This document shows, one piece after another, positions 36,052 through 44,763 of a stretch of DNA of 64,000 nt; the stretch's first letter is position 1; the number at the start of each line of letters is the position of its first letter. Below the pieces are notes generated by a model, which did no database searches, was not told where the DNA came from, and was given only the letters and a program-made list of their open reading frames with translations. Source of the stretch: Arcicella aquatica (lineage in GTDB: Bacteria; Bacteroidota; Bacteroidia; Cytophagales; Spirosomataceae); NCBI RefSeq assembly GCF_034928825.1, contig NZ_JAYFUL010000013.1:85091-149090 (forward strand). The letters run 5' to 3'. A program made the position numbers and the translations under genes.

Positions 36052-37983
36052 TCAATAATGATATCTTACAAAAGCCTCGATGGCTGCATATTCTGCAAAA
36101 CCTAGCTTATTGTACAATTCAGCGGTAGCGCTATTTCTGTCTTCGGCACGTTGCCAGAATTCTCTTGAATCGTTTCCTTGAAAAACTACACCATCTTTTT
36201 GAGATTGGTGTTTGAAAATACCGTGACGCTTCTGCAATACTTGTGTTGGGCTCATTGGTACAGCCATTTCAATTTCATGAATATCCCACTCAGCCCATGC
36301 TCCACGATACAACCATACCCAACAGTCGTTCATGTACTCTTCTTTTTTCAAACGGTCAAGCGATTCAAAAATGGCATCTAAACATACTTTATGCGTTCCG
36401 TGTGGGTCGGCTAAGTCACCTGCTGCAAAAATTTGATGTGGCTTTATTTCAGCAATGATATTCGATACAATCGTGATGTCTGCTTCGCCCAATGGCATTT
36501 TTTGAATAGCCCCTGTTTCATAAAAAGGCATATTCAAAAAGTGAACGTTAGTAGCAGGAATGCCTACAAAACGACAAGTGGCTTTTGCTTCACCTTGACG
36601 AATGATGCCTTTTACATAACGTACCGCAGGAATATCTATTTCACTATCTTTTTTGGTACTTAAAAATGCGCGCGCTTCTTCAAAAACAGTATTGTATTTT
36701 CTGTTATCTATATCGAAGGTTGTATTGAAATCGTCTAAGAAATCGATAAAGCGTAGGGCTTCATCGTCTGCCACAGCAATATTTCCAGAAGTCTGGTAAG
36801 CTACATGTACATCATGTCCTTGGTCAACCAACCGTTGGAATGTTCCACCCATCGAAATAATGTCATCGTCGGGGTGTGGACTGAAAATCAATACTCTTTT
36901 CTGAGCAGGGAATGCTCTTTCTGGTCTGTTGGCGTCACTTGCTAGCGACTTACCCCCTGGCCATCCCGTAATAGTATGTTGTAGGCTTTGGAAAACTTGT
37001 AAGTTAATATCGTAAGCCTGTCCGTAGTTCGCTAGTAAATCACTCAATCCGTTTTCATTATAATCACGGTTGGTTAATTTCAAGATAGGCTTATCTAAAC
37101 TCAACGCTAAATTGGTAACGGCCTTTTTCACCATCATTTTATCCCAATTTACTTCATCAAACAACCACGGTTTTTTACGGCTACTCAATTCAGAAGCACT
37201 GGCTTCGTCTAAAATAAACCTTACATTTTGATGTCCTTGCAAATACGAAGCTGGTATTTTTTCAGACACAGGGCCTTCTATGGCTTCTTTGATTACTTTT
37301 GCTTTATGTTCACCAAAAGCTAAAAGAACAACTCTTTTTGCTTCCATGATGGACTTTACTCCCATTGTCACTGCTCTGCGTGGTACTTTTACCAAAGAAC
37401 CAAAGTCGCCAGCAGCATCCATGCGGGTAGTAATATCGAGTGTCATCAATCTTGTTCTTGAATTAACTAACGACCCTGGCTCGTTAAAACCAATATGTCC
37501 GTTTCTACCGATACCCAATATTTGTATATCTAGTCCGCCTAATTCTTCAATTTGAGCCTCATATTCTTTACAAAAAATTGAGAGCTTTTCCAGTGGCAAA
37601 GTACCTGTTGGAATATGGCAGTTTTCAGGAACGATATTTATATGATTAAACAATTGTTCTTTCATAAAACGATGATAACTCTGTACGGCGTCAGGTTGCA
37701 TCGGATAATATTCATCTAAATTGAACGTAATCACATTTTCAAAACTTAGCCCTTCCGTTTTATGCAGGCGAATAAGTTCAGCATATACTTTTTTAGGTGT
37801 TGACCCCGTAGCTAAGCCCAATACTGCGGGTTTGCCTAAAGCATTTTTGTGACGAATAATTTTTGCGATTTCTTGTGCCACCGCTTTAGAGGCTTCAGAG
37901 GCATCTTTATAAATTTTGGTGGGTACTCTTTCCAAAGAGATTGCTTCTTTTTCTAATTCTATGGCTTCAGTTGCTTCAATCAT
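36052..37983 (-). CDS. nagB: Glucosamine-6-phosphate deaminase fused to LmbE/PIG-L domain
   Basis: 643 residues in two domains. The first (about 18-275) is NagB: LGLATGSTPKKVYAEL (about 54), FNLDEYYPM (about 86) and GIGRNGHIGFNEPGS (about 156), which carry the sugar-phosphate site and the catalytic Asp/His. The second (about 365-640) is a PIG-L/LmbE deacetylase-like domain; FSPHPDDDIISMGG near residue 370 has the zinc-binding HPDD. NagB turns glucosamine-6-P into fructose-6-P and ammonia. The fused domain may remove an acetyl group first, which would explain the absence of a nagA gene nearby; this is inference. The fusion is known in other Bacteroidota. Confidence 0.93.
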   Translation of the reverse strand: MIEATEAIELEKEAISLERVPTKIYKDASEASKAVAQEIAKIIRHKNALGKPAVLGLATGSTPKKVYAELIRLHKTEGLSFENVITFNLDEYYPMQPDAVQSYHRFMKEQLFNHINIVPENCHIPTGTLPLEKLSIFCKEYEAQIEELGGLDIQILGIGRNGHIGFNEPGSLVNSRTRLMTLDITTRMDAAGDFGSLVKVPRRAVTMGVKSIMEAKRVVLLAFGEHKAKVIKEAIEGPVSEKIPASYLQGHQNVRFILDEASASELSSRKKPWLFDEVNWDKMMVKKAVTNLALSLDKPILKLTNRDYNENGLSDLLANYGQAYDINLQVFQSLQHTITGWPGGKSLASDANRPERAFPAQKRVLIFSPHPDDDIISMGGTFQRLVDQGHDVHVAYQTSGNIAVADDEALRFIDFLDDFNTTFDIDNRKYNTVFEEARAFLSTKKDSEIDIPAVRYVKGIIRQGEAKATCRFVGIPATNVHFLNMPFYETGAIQKMPLGEADITIVSNIIAEIKPHQIFAAGDLADPHGTHKVCLDAIFESLDRLKKEEYMNDCWVWLYRGAWAEWDIHEIEMAVPMSPTQVLQKRHGIFKHQSQKDGVVFQGNDSREFWQRAEDRNSATAELYNKLGFAEYAAIEAFVRYHY

Positions 37984-38032
37984 TTTAATGACAATTTTGA
38001 GTAAATATTTCTTAGTTATGGAATAAGAAGCA

Positions 38033-38065
38033 CAAACTTAATGTCAAAAGAATTATACTACACAA
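38033..38065 (-). promoter_or_regulatory. Promoter of the nagB fusion gene
   Basis: On the minus strand TAAGTTTG (38040-38033) fits TAnnTTTG, with TTG (38065-38063) 22 bp upstream, the same spacing as the susC promoter. It lies 50 bp before the start codon. Confidence 0.55.
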
Positions 38066-38342
38066 TGAATTATAAAATAAAAAATTGAAAACAGTAAAAT
38101 AATTATTAATGAAATATATTACCGAATTTTAAAAATTATCTAATGTTAATTAGATAATTGAAGAATTATAAAGAGAAGAAATCGGAAATAAAATATTGAT
38201 TTTTTATAAAAACTCACCAAATAACATATAAAGCCTATTTTTAATAGACAAAGTACAATGTTTAATAAAAATTGAAGGAATAATTATTGGAAAATCAGTC
38301 GGTAGCAGAAGTGAGGTAGCAATTTTTGAAGAGCGTTAAAAA

Positions 38343-38383
38343 CATCAAATGGGTTAAAACATCTCATTTTAACCCATTTGATG
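38343..38383 (-). terminator. Terminator of the aldehyde dehydrogenase gene
   Basis: A perfect 17-bp stem (38343-38359 with 38367-38383) and 7-nt loop is followed on the minus strand by GTTTTTAACG. Between it and the nagB promoter (38066-38342) there is only AT-rich sequence without a gene. Confidence 0.85.
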
Positions 38384-38450
38384 AAATTTTGATAAAATTA
38401 ACAATTTTACACATCTGGAAATATATTTCCGATTGTTAAAAAATTGTTAA

Positions 38451-39914
38451 TTATTTTTTCCATTCATTATCAACCATCCTCCAAATATTCAATGGATTAG
38501 ATTCTTGTAATTCTTCTGGCAAAAGGCTATCTGGGAAGCTTTGATAACTAGCAGGACGAACAAAACGTTTGATAGCGTCTGGTCCAACCGAAGTAAAACG
38601 AGCGTCAGTACAAGATGGGAAAGGTCCACCATGATGCATCGCAAAACAAACTTCAACACCTGTAGGAACACCATTAAAAATTAATCGACCACTGATGCTT
38701 CTAAGTGCTTCTACTAAGTCATCATTCGCTTGCAATTCTGCTTCAGTAGCCATGAATGTAGCTGTAAGCTGACCTTCCAAATGTTGTATTACTGCTGTTA
38801 ACTGTGCTATATCTTTACATTTTACCACTAAAGAAAAAGGGCCAAATACTTCTTGGTGTAAAGTCGGATTTGCTAAAAATACCTCAGCATCAACCGAGGC
38901 AACAGTAGCCAACCCTTGGATACTATCCGTTTTCTCAACAAGTGATTCTCCTTCTGTTTTTACGTCCTCTTGTGCTAATGCTACTGTTTTCTTGCCTTCA
39001 TAGTTTTGGTAAATACCTGCATTAAGCATCTTTGAAGGAACTACTTTCTCTATTTCAGTAGCAAGTACGCTGATGAAATGCTGTAAATCTGCATTATCAA
39101 CACCTAAAATCAACCCAGGGTTAGTACAAAACTGACCAACACCCAAGGTGATAGAGCCTGCATACTCTTTCGCAATGCCTTCTGCACTTTCAGCCATTTT
39201 TTCGGGCATCAATACTACTGGATTGATACTTCCCATTTCTGAAAATACAGGAATCGGTTCTGGACGCTGATTCGCCATATCAAACAAGGCTTTTCCACCA
39301 GCAAAAGAACCTGTAAAGCCAACCGCTTTAGTTACTGGGTGCATTACTAGGGCTTTTCCTACTTCAAAACCGTTGCCTCCATCTACATGGGCAAAAGTAC
39401 CTTTAGGCATTCCTGTGCGTTCTGCTGCACGTAATACCGCACCTGCTACCATAGCAGAAGTACGAGCATGCGCTGGATGACCCTTTAAGACTACTGGACA
39501 ACCAGCAGCCAAAGCAGAAGCAGTATCGCCACCAGCGGTTGAATAAGCATAAGGGAAATTACTAGCCCCAAAAACCACTACTGTTCCAAGAGGCACAGAC
39601 ATTTTACGAATATCTACTTTTGGTAATGGCTTACGGTCTAGTTGAGCGGTATCTATGCGTGCTTCTACCCAAGAACCTTCCTCTAATAAATCAGCAAACA
39701 TTCTTAACTGAAAAATTGTACGTCCACGTTCACCCAACAAACGGGCTTCTGGAAGATTGGTCTCTTCCATCGTAGTATGAATGAGCTCCAAGCCCAACGC
39801 TTCAATTTCCTCGGCAATTGTTCTTAAAAATACAGCTTTTTGTTTTCCAGAAACCTTACGGTATTGTTTAAACGCTTCAGCAGATTGAAGCATGATTTCA
39901 TTAATATTATCCAT
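38451..39914 (-). CDS. NADP-type aldehyde dehydrogenase (alpha-ketoglutaric semialdehyde DH-like)
   Basis: 487 residues. VVFGASNFPYAYSTAGGDTASALAAG (about 113-138, cited in part) and GHPAHARTSA are typical of the 2,5-dioxovalerate/alpha-ketoglutaric semialdehyde dehydrogenase branch. GSINPVVL follows the general-base Glu region, and GQFCTNPG holds the catalytic Cys263. In that branch the enzyme makes 2-oxoglutarate at the end of non-phosphorylating pentose or hexuronate oxidation. The Nudix-type regulator gene lies 108 bp upstream on the same strand, as in known arabinose control units. Cytoplasmic. Confidence 0.85.
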   Translation of the reverse strand: MDNINEIMLQSAEAFKQYRKVSGKQKAVFLRTIAEEIEALGLELIHTTMEETNLPEARLLGERGRTIFQLRMFADLLEEGSWVEARIDTAQLDRKPLPKVDIRKMSVPLGTVVVFGASNFPYAYSTAGGDTASALAAGCPVVLKGHPAHARTSAMVAGAVLRAAERTGMPKGTFAHVDGGNGFEVGKALVMHPVTKAVGFTGSFAGGKALFDMANQRPEPIPVFSEMGSINPVVLMPEKMAESAEGIAKEYAGSITLGVGQFCTNPGLILGVDNADLQHFISVLATEIEKVVPSKMLNAGIYQNYEGKKTVALAQEDVKTEGESLVEKTDSIQGLATVASVDAEVFLANPTLHQEVFGPFSLVVKCKDIAQLTAVIQHLEGQLTATFMATEAELQANDDLVEALRSISGRLIFNGVPTGVEVCFAMHHGGPFPSCTDARFTSVGPDAIKRFVRPASYQSFPDSLLPEELQESNPLNIWRMVDNEWKK

Positions 39915-40022
39915 TTCGTTTAATTCCAGCGATTTATGATGAGGCTGTTGATTATGTATATTATATAAAGTAAATAAAGGAAGAAATTACCTATTGAACA
40001 AAAACTAAAAATCAATAAATGA

Positions 40023-40736
40023 TTATTTTACAAACTTATAAAGATAGGGTGCTTTGTGTGCTGCCCCTGTAAATTTCTTTTCGATACGCTCTAAGATACC
40101 CATTGTCAATACTTTACGTTGAAAGTTATCTCTCCTTAAAGGCTTATCCAGAATAGTCTCGTATAAAATCTGGAGCTCTTTCATGGTAAACGTTTCAGGC
40201 AACAAATTAAGTCCAACTAATTTATCATCAAGCATAAACCTCAACGTTTCTAACGCTTTCTGAATAATTTCCGCATGATCAAAAGCTAAGTTAGGTAATT
40301 GGTGGATATCATGCCATTCGCAAGCTTCATCATAGATACCTATTTTGGTATTTACCTTCGAAAAATCAACCAAGGCATAATAGCCTATTGAAATAAAGCG
40401 TTCAAAAACCCAACTATCTTCAGGTATTTGGATACTATTCGCCAATAATACCTTCTTGAGTGTTTCACCAGTAGAACGATTGGCTCTGCCAAAAACATAA
40501 AATTGTTCCAGATAAATGTCTCTTAGCCCTGTTCTTTCTTCTAATATCCTTTGTGCGGCAGCTTCAATATCTTCCTTTTTCAATACATACCCCCCCGGCA
40601 ACGACCATAATTCTAATTGTTTTACCTTCGGTAATAATACCTTTAATTGCTCTCCATGAAACCCAAATATCACACAGTCAATGGATAATTGTTGAATGTA
40701 TTTGCTCTCGTCAATCACTATTTTATCGGATTCCAT
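40023..40736 (-). CDS. Nudix-domain transcriptional regulator (AraR/NrtR-like)
   Basis: 237 residues. The N-terminal Nudix fold (about 15-145) has a recognisable but degenerate Nudix box at 49-71: within RILEERTGL the first and last catalytic glutamates of REUxEExGU are Ile and Arg. It should bind, not hydrolyse, its ligand. The C-terminal third is a winged helix (MKELQILYETILDKPLRRDNF, in part, about 185-205) as in the NrtR/AraR group. Bacteroidota AraR proteins sense arabinose and related sugars. It likely regulates the aldehyde dehydrogenase gene downstream and possibly the divergent PQQ-dehydrogenase gene. Confidence 0.85.
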   Translation of the reverse strand: MESDKIVIDESKYIQQLSIDCVIFGFHGEQLKVLLPKVKQLELWSLPGGYVLKKEDIEAAAQRILEERTGLRDIYLEQFYVFGRANRSTGETLKKVLLANSIQIPEDSWVFERFISIGYYALVDFSKVNTKIGIYDEACEWHDIHQLPNLAFDHAEIIQKALETLRFMLDDKLVGLNLLPETFTMKELQILYETILDKPLRRDNFQRKVLTMGILERIEKKFTGAAHKAPYLYKFVK

Positions 40737-40764
40737 ACTTGTCTTATTCTGATACTAATTTCCA

Positions 40765-40795
40765 CAAAAATAATACAAAAACTTGGCGGATTCAA
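40765..40795 (-). promoter_or_regulatory. Promoter of the Nudix-type regulator
   Basis: On the minus strand TATTTTTG (40772-40765) fits TAnnTTTG, and TTG (40795-40793) is 20 bp upstream. It is about 30 bp from the start codon. Confidence 0.55.
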
Positions 40796-40803
40796 GAAAA
40801 TGA

Positions 40804-40836
40804 ATTATTATTGTTCCATAATGAAACAATGATAAT
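40804..40836. promoter_or_regulatory. Candidate operator (12-bp inverted repeat)
   Basis: ATTATTATTGTT (40804-40815) pairs with AACAATGATAAT (40825-40836) with one mismatch, separated by 9 bp. It lies just upstream of the regulator's promoter and between two divergent genes, a usual place for an autoregulatory operator. A near-consensus -7 (TACCTTTTG) for the plus-strand gene is at 40889-40897. Confidence 0.45.
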
Positions 40837-40949
40837 ACTTAATCAATGAAATATTTAATTTTTTAATTATTCACTAATATCGTTTACCTACCTTTTGTCT
40901 TATTTTCAGCCATTTAATTTTATTATCTAATTCAAAACAATCAGTCAAA

Positions 40950-43900
40950 ATGAACAAAAAACACTACCAGTTTCCCCCTTTAATAAATACCCTTATGTTG
41001 ATATTGGGTATTTTTTTGTTGGGTTCTAAGGTACTTATTGGACAAACAAATGCGCCCAGAGTATTGGTCTTTAGCAAAACGGCTAGTTTCCGTCATGCTT
41101 CTATTGAAGTAGGACAAGCTGCCTTTCAAAAAATGGCTAAGGAAAAGGGATTTGTTGTGGACTTAACAGAAGATGCTACTGCTTTTAATACCGAGAACCT
41201 TAAACGCTACCGCGCTGTCGTTTTTTTAAGTACAACAGGGGATGTATTAAACCCTGAACAACAAGTAGCGTTTGAACGCTATATCCAAGCTGGTGGTGGC
41301 TACTTGGGTATCCATGCGGCAACAGATACAGAATACGACTGGCCTTGGTATGGCCATTTGGCAGGTGCATTTTTCTTAGACCATCCAAGTACCCCAAGCA
41401 ATGTACAAAAAGGTAAATTTTATGTAACGATGAAAAACCACTGGGGAACAAAGATGTTGCCTGACGAGTTTGAGCGTGAAGATGAATTTTATAGTTTTCA
41501 GAAAATTGACCCAACCATTAATGTGTTGGTAAAAATTGATGAGAAAACATATCAAGGAGGTAAAAATGGCGACAATCACCCAATCAGTTGGTATCATGAG
41601 TTTGATGGTGGTCGTTCATTTTATACAGCAATGGGACATACAGACCAAACTTATAGTGAGCCTCTTTTCTTAGCACACCTTTGGGCTGGCTTAAATTATG
41701 TAATGGGTGGCGATGCGCCAAAACCGTTGGATTACACAAAGGCTCGTCCAGAAGAAAATCGTTTTTCTAAAGTAGTGTTAGAAGAAAAATTGAGCGAGCC
41801 AATGGAATTAAGCGTCTTGAATGACGGACGTATTTTATTTATCGAGCGTCGTGGAGATGTGCGTTTGTATAATACTAAAACGAAACAATTGAAAACGATT
41901 GCGTCTATTCCTGTAAGTACAAAATATAAAGACAAAGAAGGCAAAATCTCTGAAGCAGAAGATGGTTTATTAGGCTTGAGCAAAGACCCTAATTTTGCAC
42001 AAAACCACTGGATTTATTTGTATTACTCACCTCAAGGTGATGATGCCAAAAATGTCTTGACTCGTTACGAATTACGAGGTGATGAATTGGTTTTATCTTC
42101 TAAAAAGGTGCTATTAGAAATTCCAACACAAAGAGAACAATGCTGTCACACGGGTGGCTCTATTGCTTGGGATAAAGCTGGTAATCTGTTCCTTTCAACG
42201 GGCGATAATACTAACCCACACGGTTCTAGTGGATATAGTCCAAGTGATGAACGTGCAGATCGTTCACCTTGGGATGCTCAAAAATCTTCGGCCAATACCA
42301 ATGATTTAAGAGGTAAAATTATCAGAATTAAGCCTACTGCTGATGGTTCTTATACTATTCCACAGGGGAACTTATTTGCAAAAGGTACGCCTAATACTCG
42401 TCCTGAAATTTATACAATGGGGCACCGTAATCCATTCCGTATTTCAGTAGATCAAAAAAATGGCAATTTATATTGGGGAGAAGTTGGGCCAGATGCCAAC
42501 AAACCAGCTGCTGACCGTGGTCCAGCAGGACATGACGAAGTAGGACAAGCACGCAAAGCTGGCAATTATGGTTGGCCACATTTTGTAGGTGATAACAAGG
42601 CTTACAATAAATTTGATTTTGTTAATAATAAATCATTAGAATTGTGGGATGCCAATGCACCAACGAATACTTCGCCAAACAACACAGGCTTGAAAGTATT
42701 ACCTCCAGCACAAAAAGCATTTATATGGTATCCTTATGCAGAATCTCCAGAATTCCCATTAGTGGGTAGTGGCGGTAGAAACGCCATGGCTGGTCCAGTA
42801 TTTTATAGTGAAGCTTTCAAAAATGCTAACCATGCTTTTCCGAAATATTATGATGGTAAATTATTGATTTACGAATGGATGCGTGGCTGGATTATGGCAG
42901 TTACTTTAGATAAAGAGGGTAATTATGTTTCAATGGAACGCTTTATGCCAAGCTATAAATTCAGTAATCCGATGGATATGGAATTTGCCGAAAATGGCGA
43001 TTTATATATGTTGGAATACGGCTCAGGTTGGTTCACGGCGAATGATGATGCCCGTTTGATTCGCATAGAATACAATGGAGGGAATCGTAAGCCAATTGTA
43101 CAAATTGAAGCAGATAAAATGGGGGGCGCTATTCCTTTTAAAGTAGCACTTAGTTCAAAAGGTACGGTAGATGCTGATGGAGACGTGCTGAAATATTCTT
43201 GGAAAATTACAGACAAAAAAGGGTTTATCAAAGTAATCAATACGCCTGATGCTTCATTGACATTAACCAAAGCTGGGGTTTATAAAGCAACGCTTACGGT
43301 GTCGGATGGCAAAGGAGAAAGCAATAGTCAATCGATGGAATTGACGGCAGGAAATGAACCGCCAGCATTGGCTTTTGATTTACCAAAAAGCAATAAAACG
43401 TTTTACTTCGCCAATAAACCATTCAATTATGAAGTAAAAGTAAGTGATAGAGAAGATGGCAGTTTAGCAGATGGGAAAATTAAACCAGACCAAGTAGCCG
43501 TGAGTATTGACTATCTGGCAGAGGGCTTTGATAAAATCGCTATTGCGCAAGGACACCGTTCGGCAGATGCTTCGGCAAGTTTTGCTTCAGGCAAAAAATT
43601 GATGGAAGCGAGCGACTGTAAGGCTTGCCACAGTATTGATAAAAAATCAGTAGGACCGATGTACAAAGATGTTGCGGCTAAATACAAAAACGATGGCGGT
43701 GCATTAGAAAGACTAACTAAGAAAGTGATTTCGGGCGGAAGCGGCGTTTGGGGCGAAGTACCAATGAGTGGTCACCCACAACTTTCAGCAGCAGATGCGG
43801 CAGATATGGTAAAATATATCTTGAGCCTCTCACAAGAAAAAACCAAAGCAAGTACTTTGCCTGTAAAAGGAGCTTACACGGCTAAATTACCTGCTAACGA

Positions 43901-44699
43901 CAAAGGACAAGGGGTATATATTTTGCGTGCTTCTTATGAAGACCAAGGTTCGAAAGGAATTCCTTCATTAGCTTCTGAAAAAACATTTACACTTCGTAAT
44001 GCGAAAATGAGTCCGCATAGATTTGATAAATACGAAGCTGTTTCAAAAATGTCATTCGGTGGTAACGAGTTAATTATTCCTTCTAAATCAGGTTCTTATG
44101 TTACGCTTACTCAGATAGATTTAGCAGAAATTAAACAAATATCTTTCTCGGCTGTTACGCCAAAACCACAGTTGAATGCCCAAGGAGGAGTTATCGAAAT
44201 ACGCATTGATTCACCAACGGGTAAAGTAATAGGGGCATCTCCTTTCCTTGCTCCTTCAGAAGAAATGAGCTTTGCCGGCAAACCAGTTGCCATCAACATT
44301 ACTCCAACAGAAGGAACACATGATTTGTATGTCGTCTTCCAAAATCCAAAAGCAGAAGGCTCACTGATGGTAGTGATGGGTGTTGAGTTTAAAACAGAAA
44401 TAGGTGATGCTGCTCCTGCAACAGTTACTCCTACTGAAACTAAAACAGATTATAACAGTTATGCAGGCAAGTATAAAATGACAGGCCTACCGTTTGAGTT
44501 CATTTCAATTGCGGTAAAAGACGGCAAGTTAATCATTGATGCAGGCGGAAATGTAGGAGAATTAACGCCAACTGACACACCAGATAAATTTGATGCTGGC
44601 GGAAAAGGAACTGTTAGCTTCGTTAAAGATGATACTGGAAATGTTTCAAAAATGAAATTAGAAGCAATGGGAATGGCTTTTGATGGTAAAAAAGAATAA
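40950..44699 (+). CDS. ThuA / PQQ sugar dehydrogenase / PKD / cytochrome c fusion
   Basis: 1249 residues, exported (signal about 10-31, ending LIGQ). Order: ThuA-like domain (about 36-250; FSKTASFRHASI, GGYLGIHAATD), six-bladed soluble aldose-dehydrogenase/sorbosone-dehydrogenase domain (about 265-700; FIERRGDVRLYN, TGDNTNPHG, GHRNPFRISVD), PKD domain (about 715-800), class I cytochrome c (heme motif C890-K-A-C893-H894, later MSGHPQLS supplying Met), a carbohydrate-binding-like beta domain (about 1010-1150) and a small C-terminal domain (about 1165-1249). It would oxidise a sugar with PQQ and pass electrons to its own heme. ThuA is known from 3-keto-sugar metabolism. Periplasmic or surface. 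Confidence 0.88.
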   Translation: MNKKHYQFPPLINTLMLILGIFLLGSKVLIGQTNAPRVLVFSKTASFRHASIEVGQAAFQKMAKEKGFVVDLTEDATAFNTENLKRYRAVVFLSTTGDVLNPEQQVAFERYIQAGGGYLGIHAATDTEYDWPWYGHLAGAFFLDHPSTPSNVQKGKFYVTMKNHWGTKMLPDEFEREDEFYSFQKIDPTINVLVKIDEKTYQGGKNGDNHPISWYHEFDGGRSFYTAMGHTDQTYSEPLFLAHLWAGLNYVMGGDAPKPLDYTKARPEENRFSKVVLEEKLSEPMELSVLNDGRILFIERRGDVRLYNTKTKQLKTIASIPVSTKYKDKEGKISEAEDGLLGLSKDPNFAQNHWIYLYYSPQGDDAKNVLTRYELRGDELVLSSKKVLLEIPTQREQCCHTGGSIAWDKAGNLFLSTGDNTNPHGSSGYSPSDERADRSPWDAQKSSANTNDLRGKIIRIKPTADGSYTIPQGNLFAKGTPNTRPEIYTMGHRNPFRISVDQKNGNLYWGEVGPDANKPAADRGPAGHDEVGQARKAGNYGWPHFVGDNKAYNKFDFVNNKSLELWDANAPTNTSPNNTGLKVLPPAQKAFIWYPYAESPEFPLVGSGGRNAMAGPVFYSEAFKNANHAFPKYYDGKLLIYEWMRGWIMAVTLDKEGNYVSMERFMPSYKFSNPMDMEFAENGDLYMLEYGSGWFTANDDARLIRIEYNGGNRKPIVQIEADKMGGAIPFKVALSSKGTVDADGDVLKYSWKITDKKGFIKVINTPDASLTLTKAGVYKATLTVSDGKGESNSQSMELTAGNEPPALAFDLPKSNKTFYFANKPFNYEVKVSDREDGSLADGKIKPDQVAVSIDYLAEGFDKIAIAQGHRSADASASFASGKKLMEASDCKACHSIDKKSVGPMYKDVAAKYKNDGGALERLTKKVISGGSGVWGEVPMSGHPQLSAADAADMVKYILSLSQEKTKASTLPVKGAYTAKLPANDKGQGVYILRASYEDQGSKGIPSLASEKTFTLRNAKMSPHRFDKYEAVSKMSFGGNELIIPSKSGSYVTLTQIDLAEIKQISFSAVTPKPQLNAQGGVIEIRIDSPTGKVIGASPFLAPSEEMSFAGKPVAINITPTEGTHDLYVVFQNPKAEGSLMVVMGVEFKTEIGDAAPATVTPTETKTDYNSYAGKYKMTGLPFEFISIAVKDGKLIIDAGGNVGELTPTDTPDKFDAGGKGTVSFVKDDTGNVSKMKLEAMGMAFDGKKE

Positions 44700-44711
44700 G
44701 TATTAAAATAG

Positions 44712-44747
44712 AAGGGCAACAGGGTAAAAACTTTGTTGCCCTTTTTT
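44712..44747 (+). terminator. Intrinsic terminator after the fusion gene
   Basis: A perfect 10-bp stem AAGGGCAACA/TGTTGCCCTT (44712-44721 with 44734-44743) is followed by TTTT. It separates the fusion gene from the isomerase gene, so full co-transcription is unlikely. Confidence 0.85.
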
Positions 44748-44763
44748 CAAACCTTTAAAACAA

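Noticed and set aside
28005..37983. A classical single polysaccharide-utilisation operon with hybrid two-component or ECF-sigma/anti-sigma control
   Set aside because: No hybrid sensor, sigma or anti-sigma gene is present; the only regulator is the DeoR protein, and terminators and direction changes split the region into several units.
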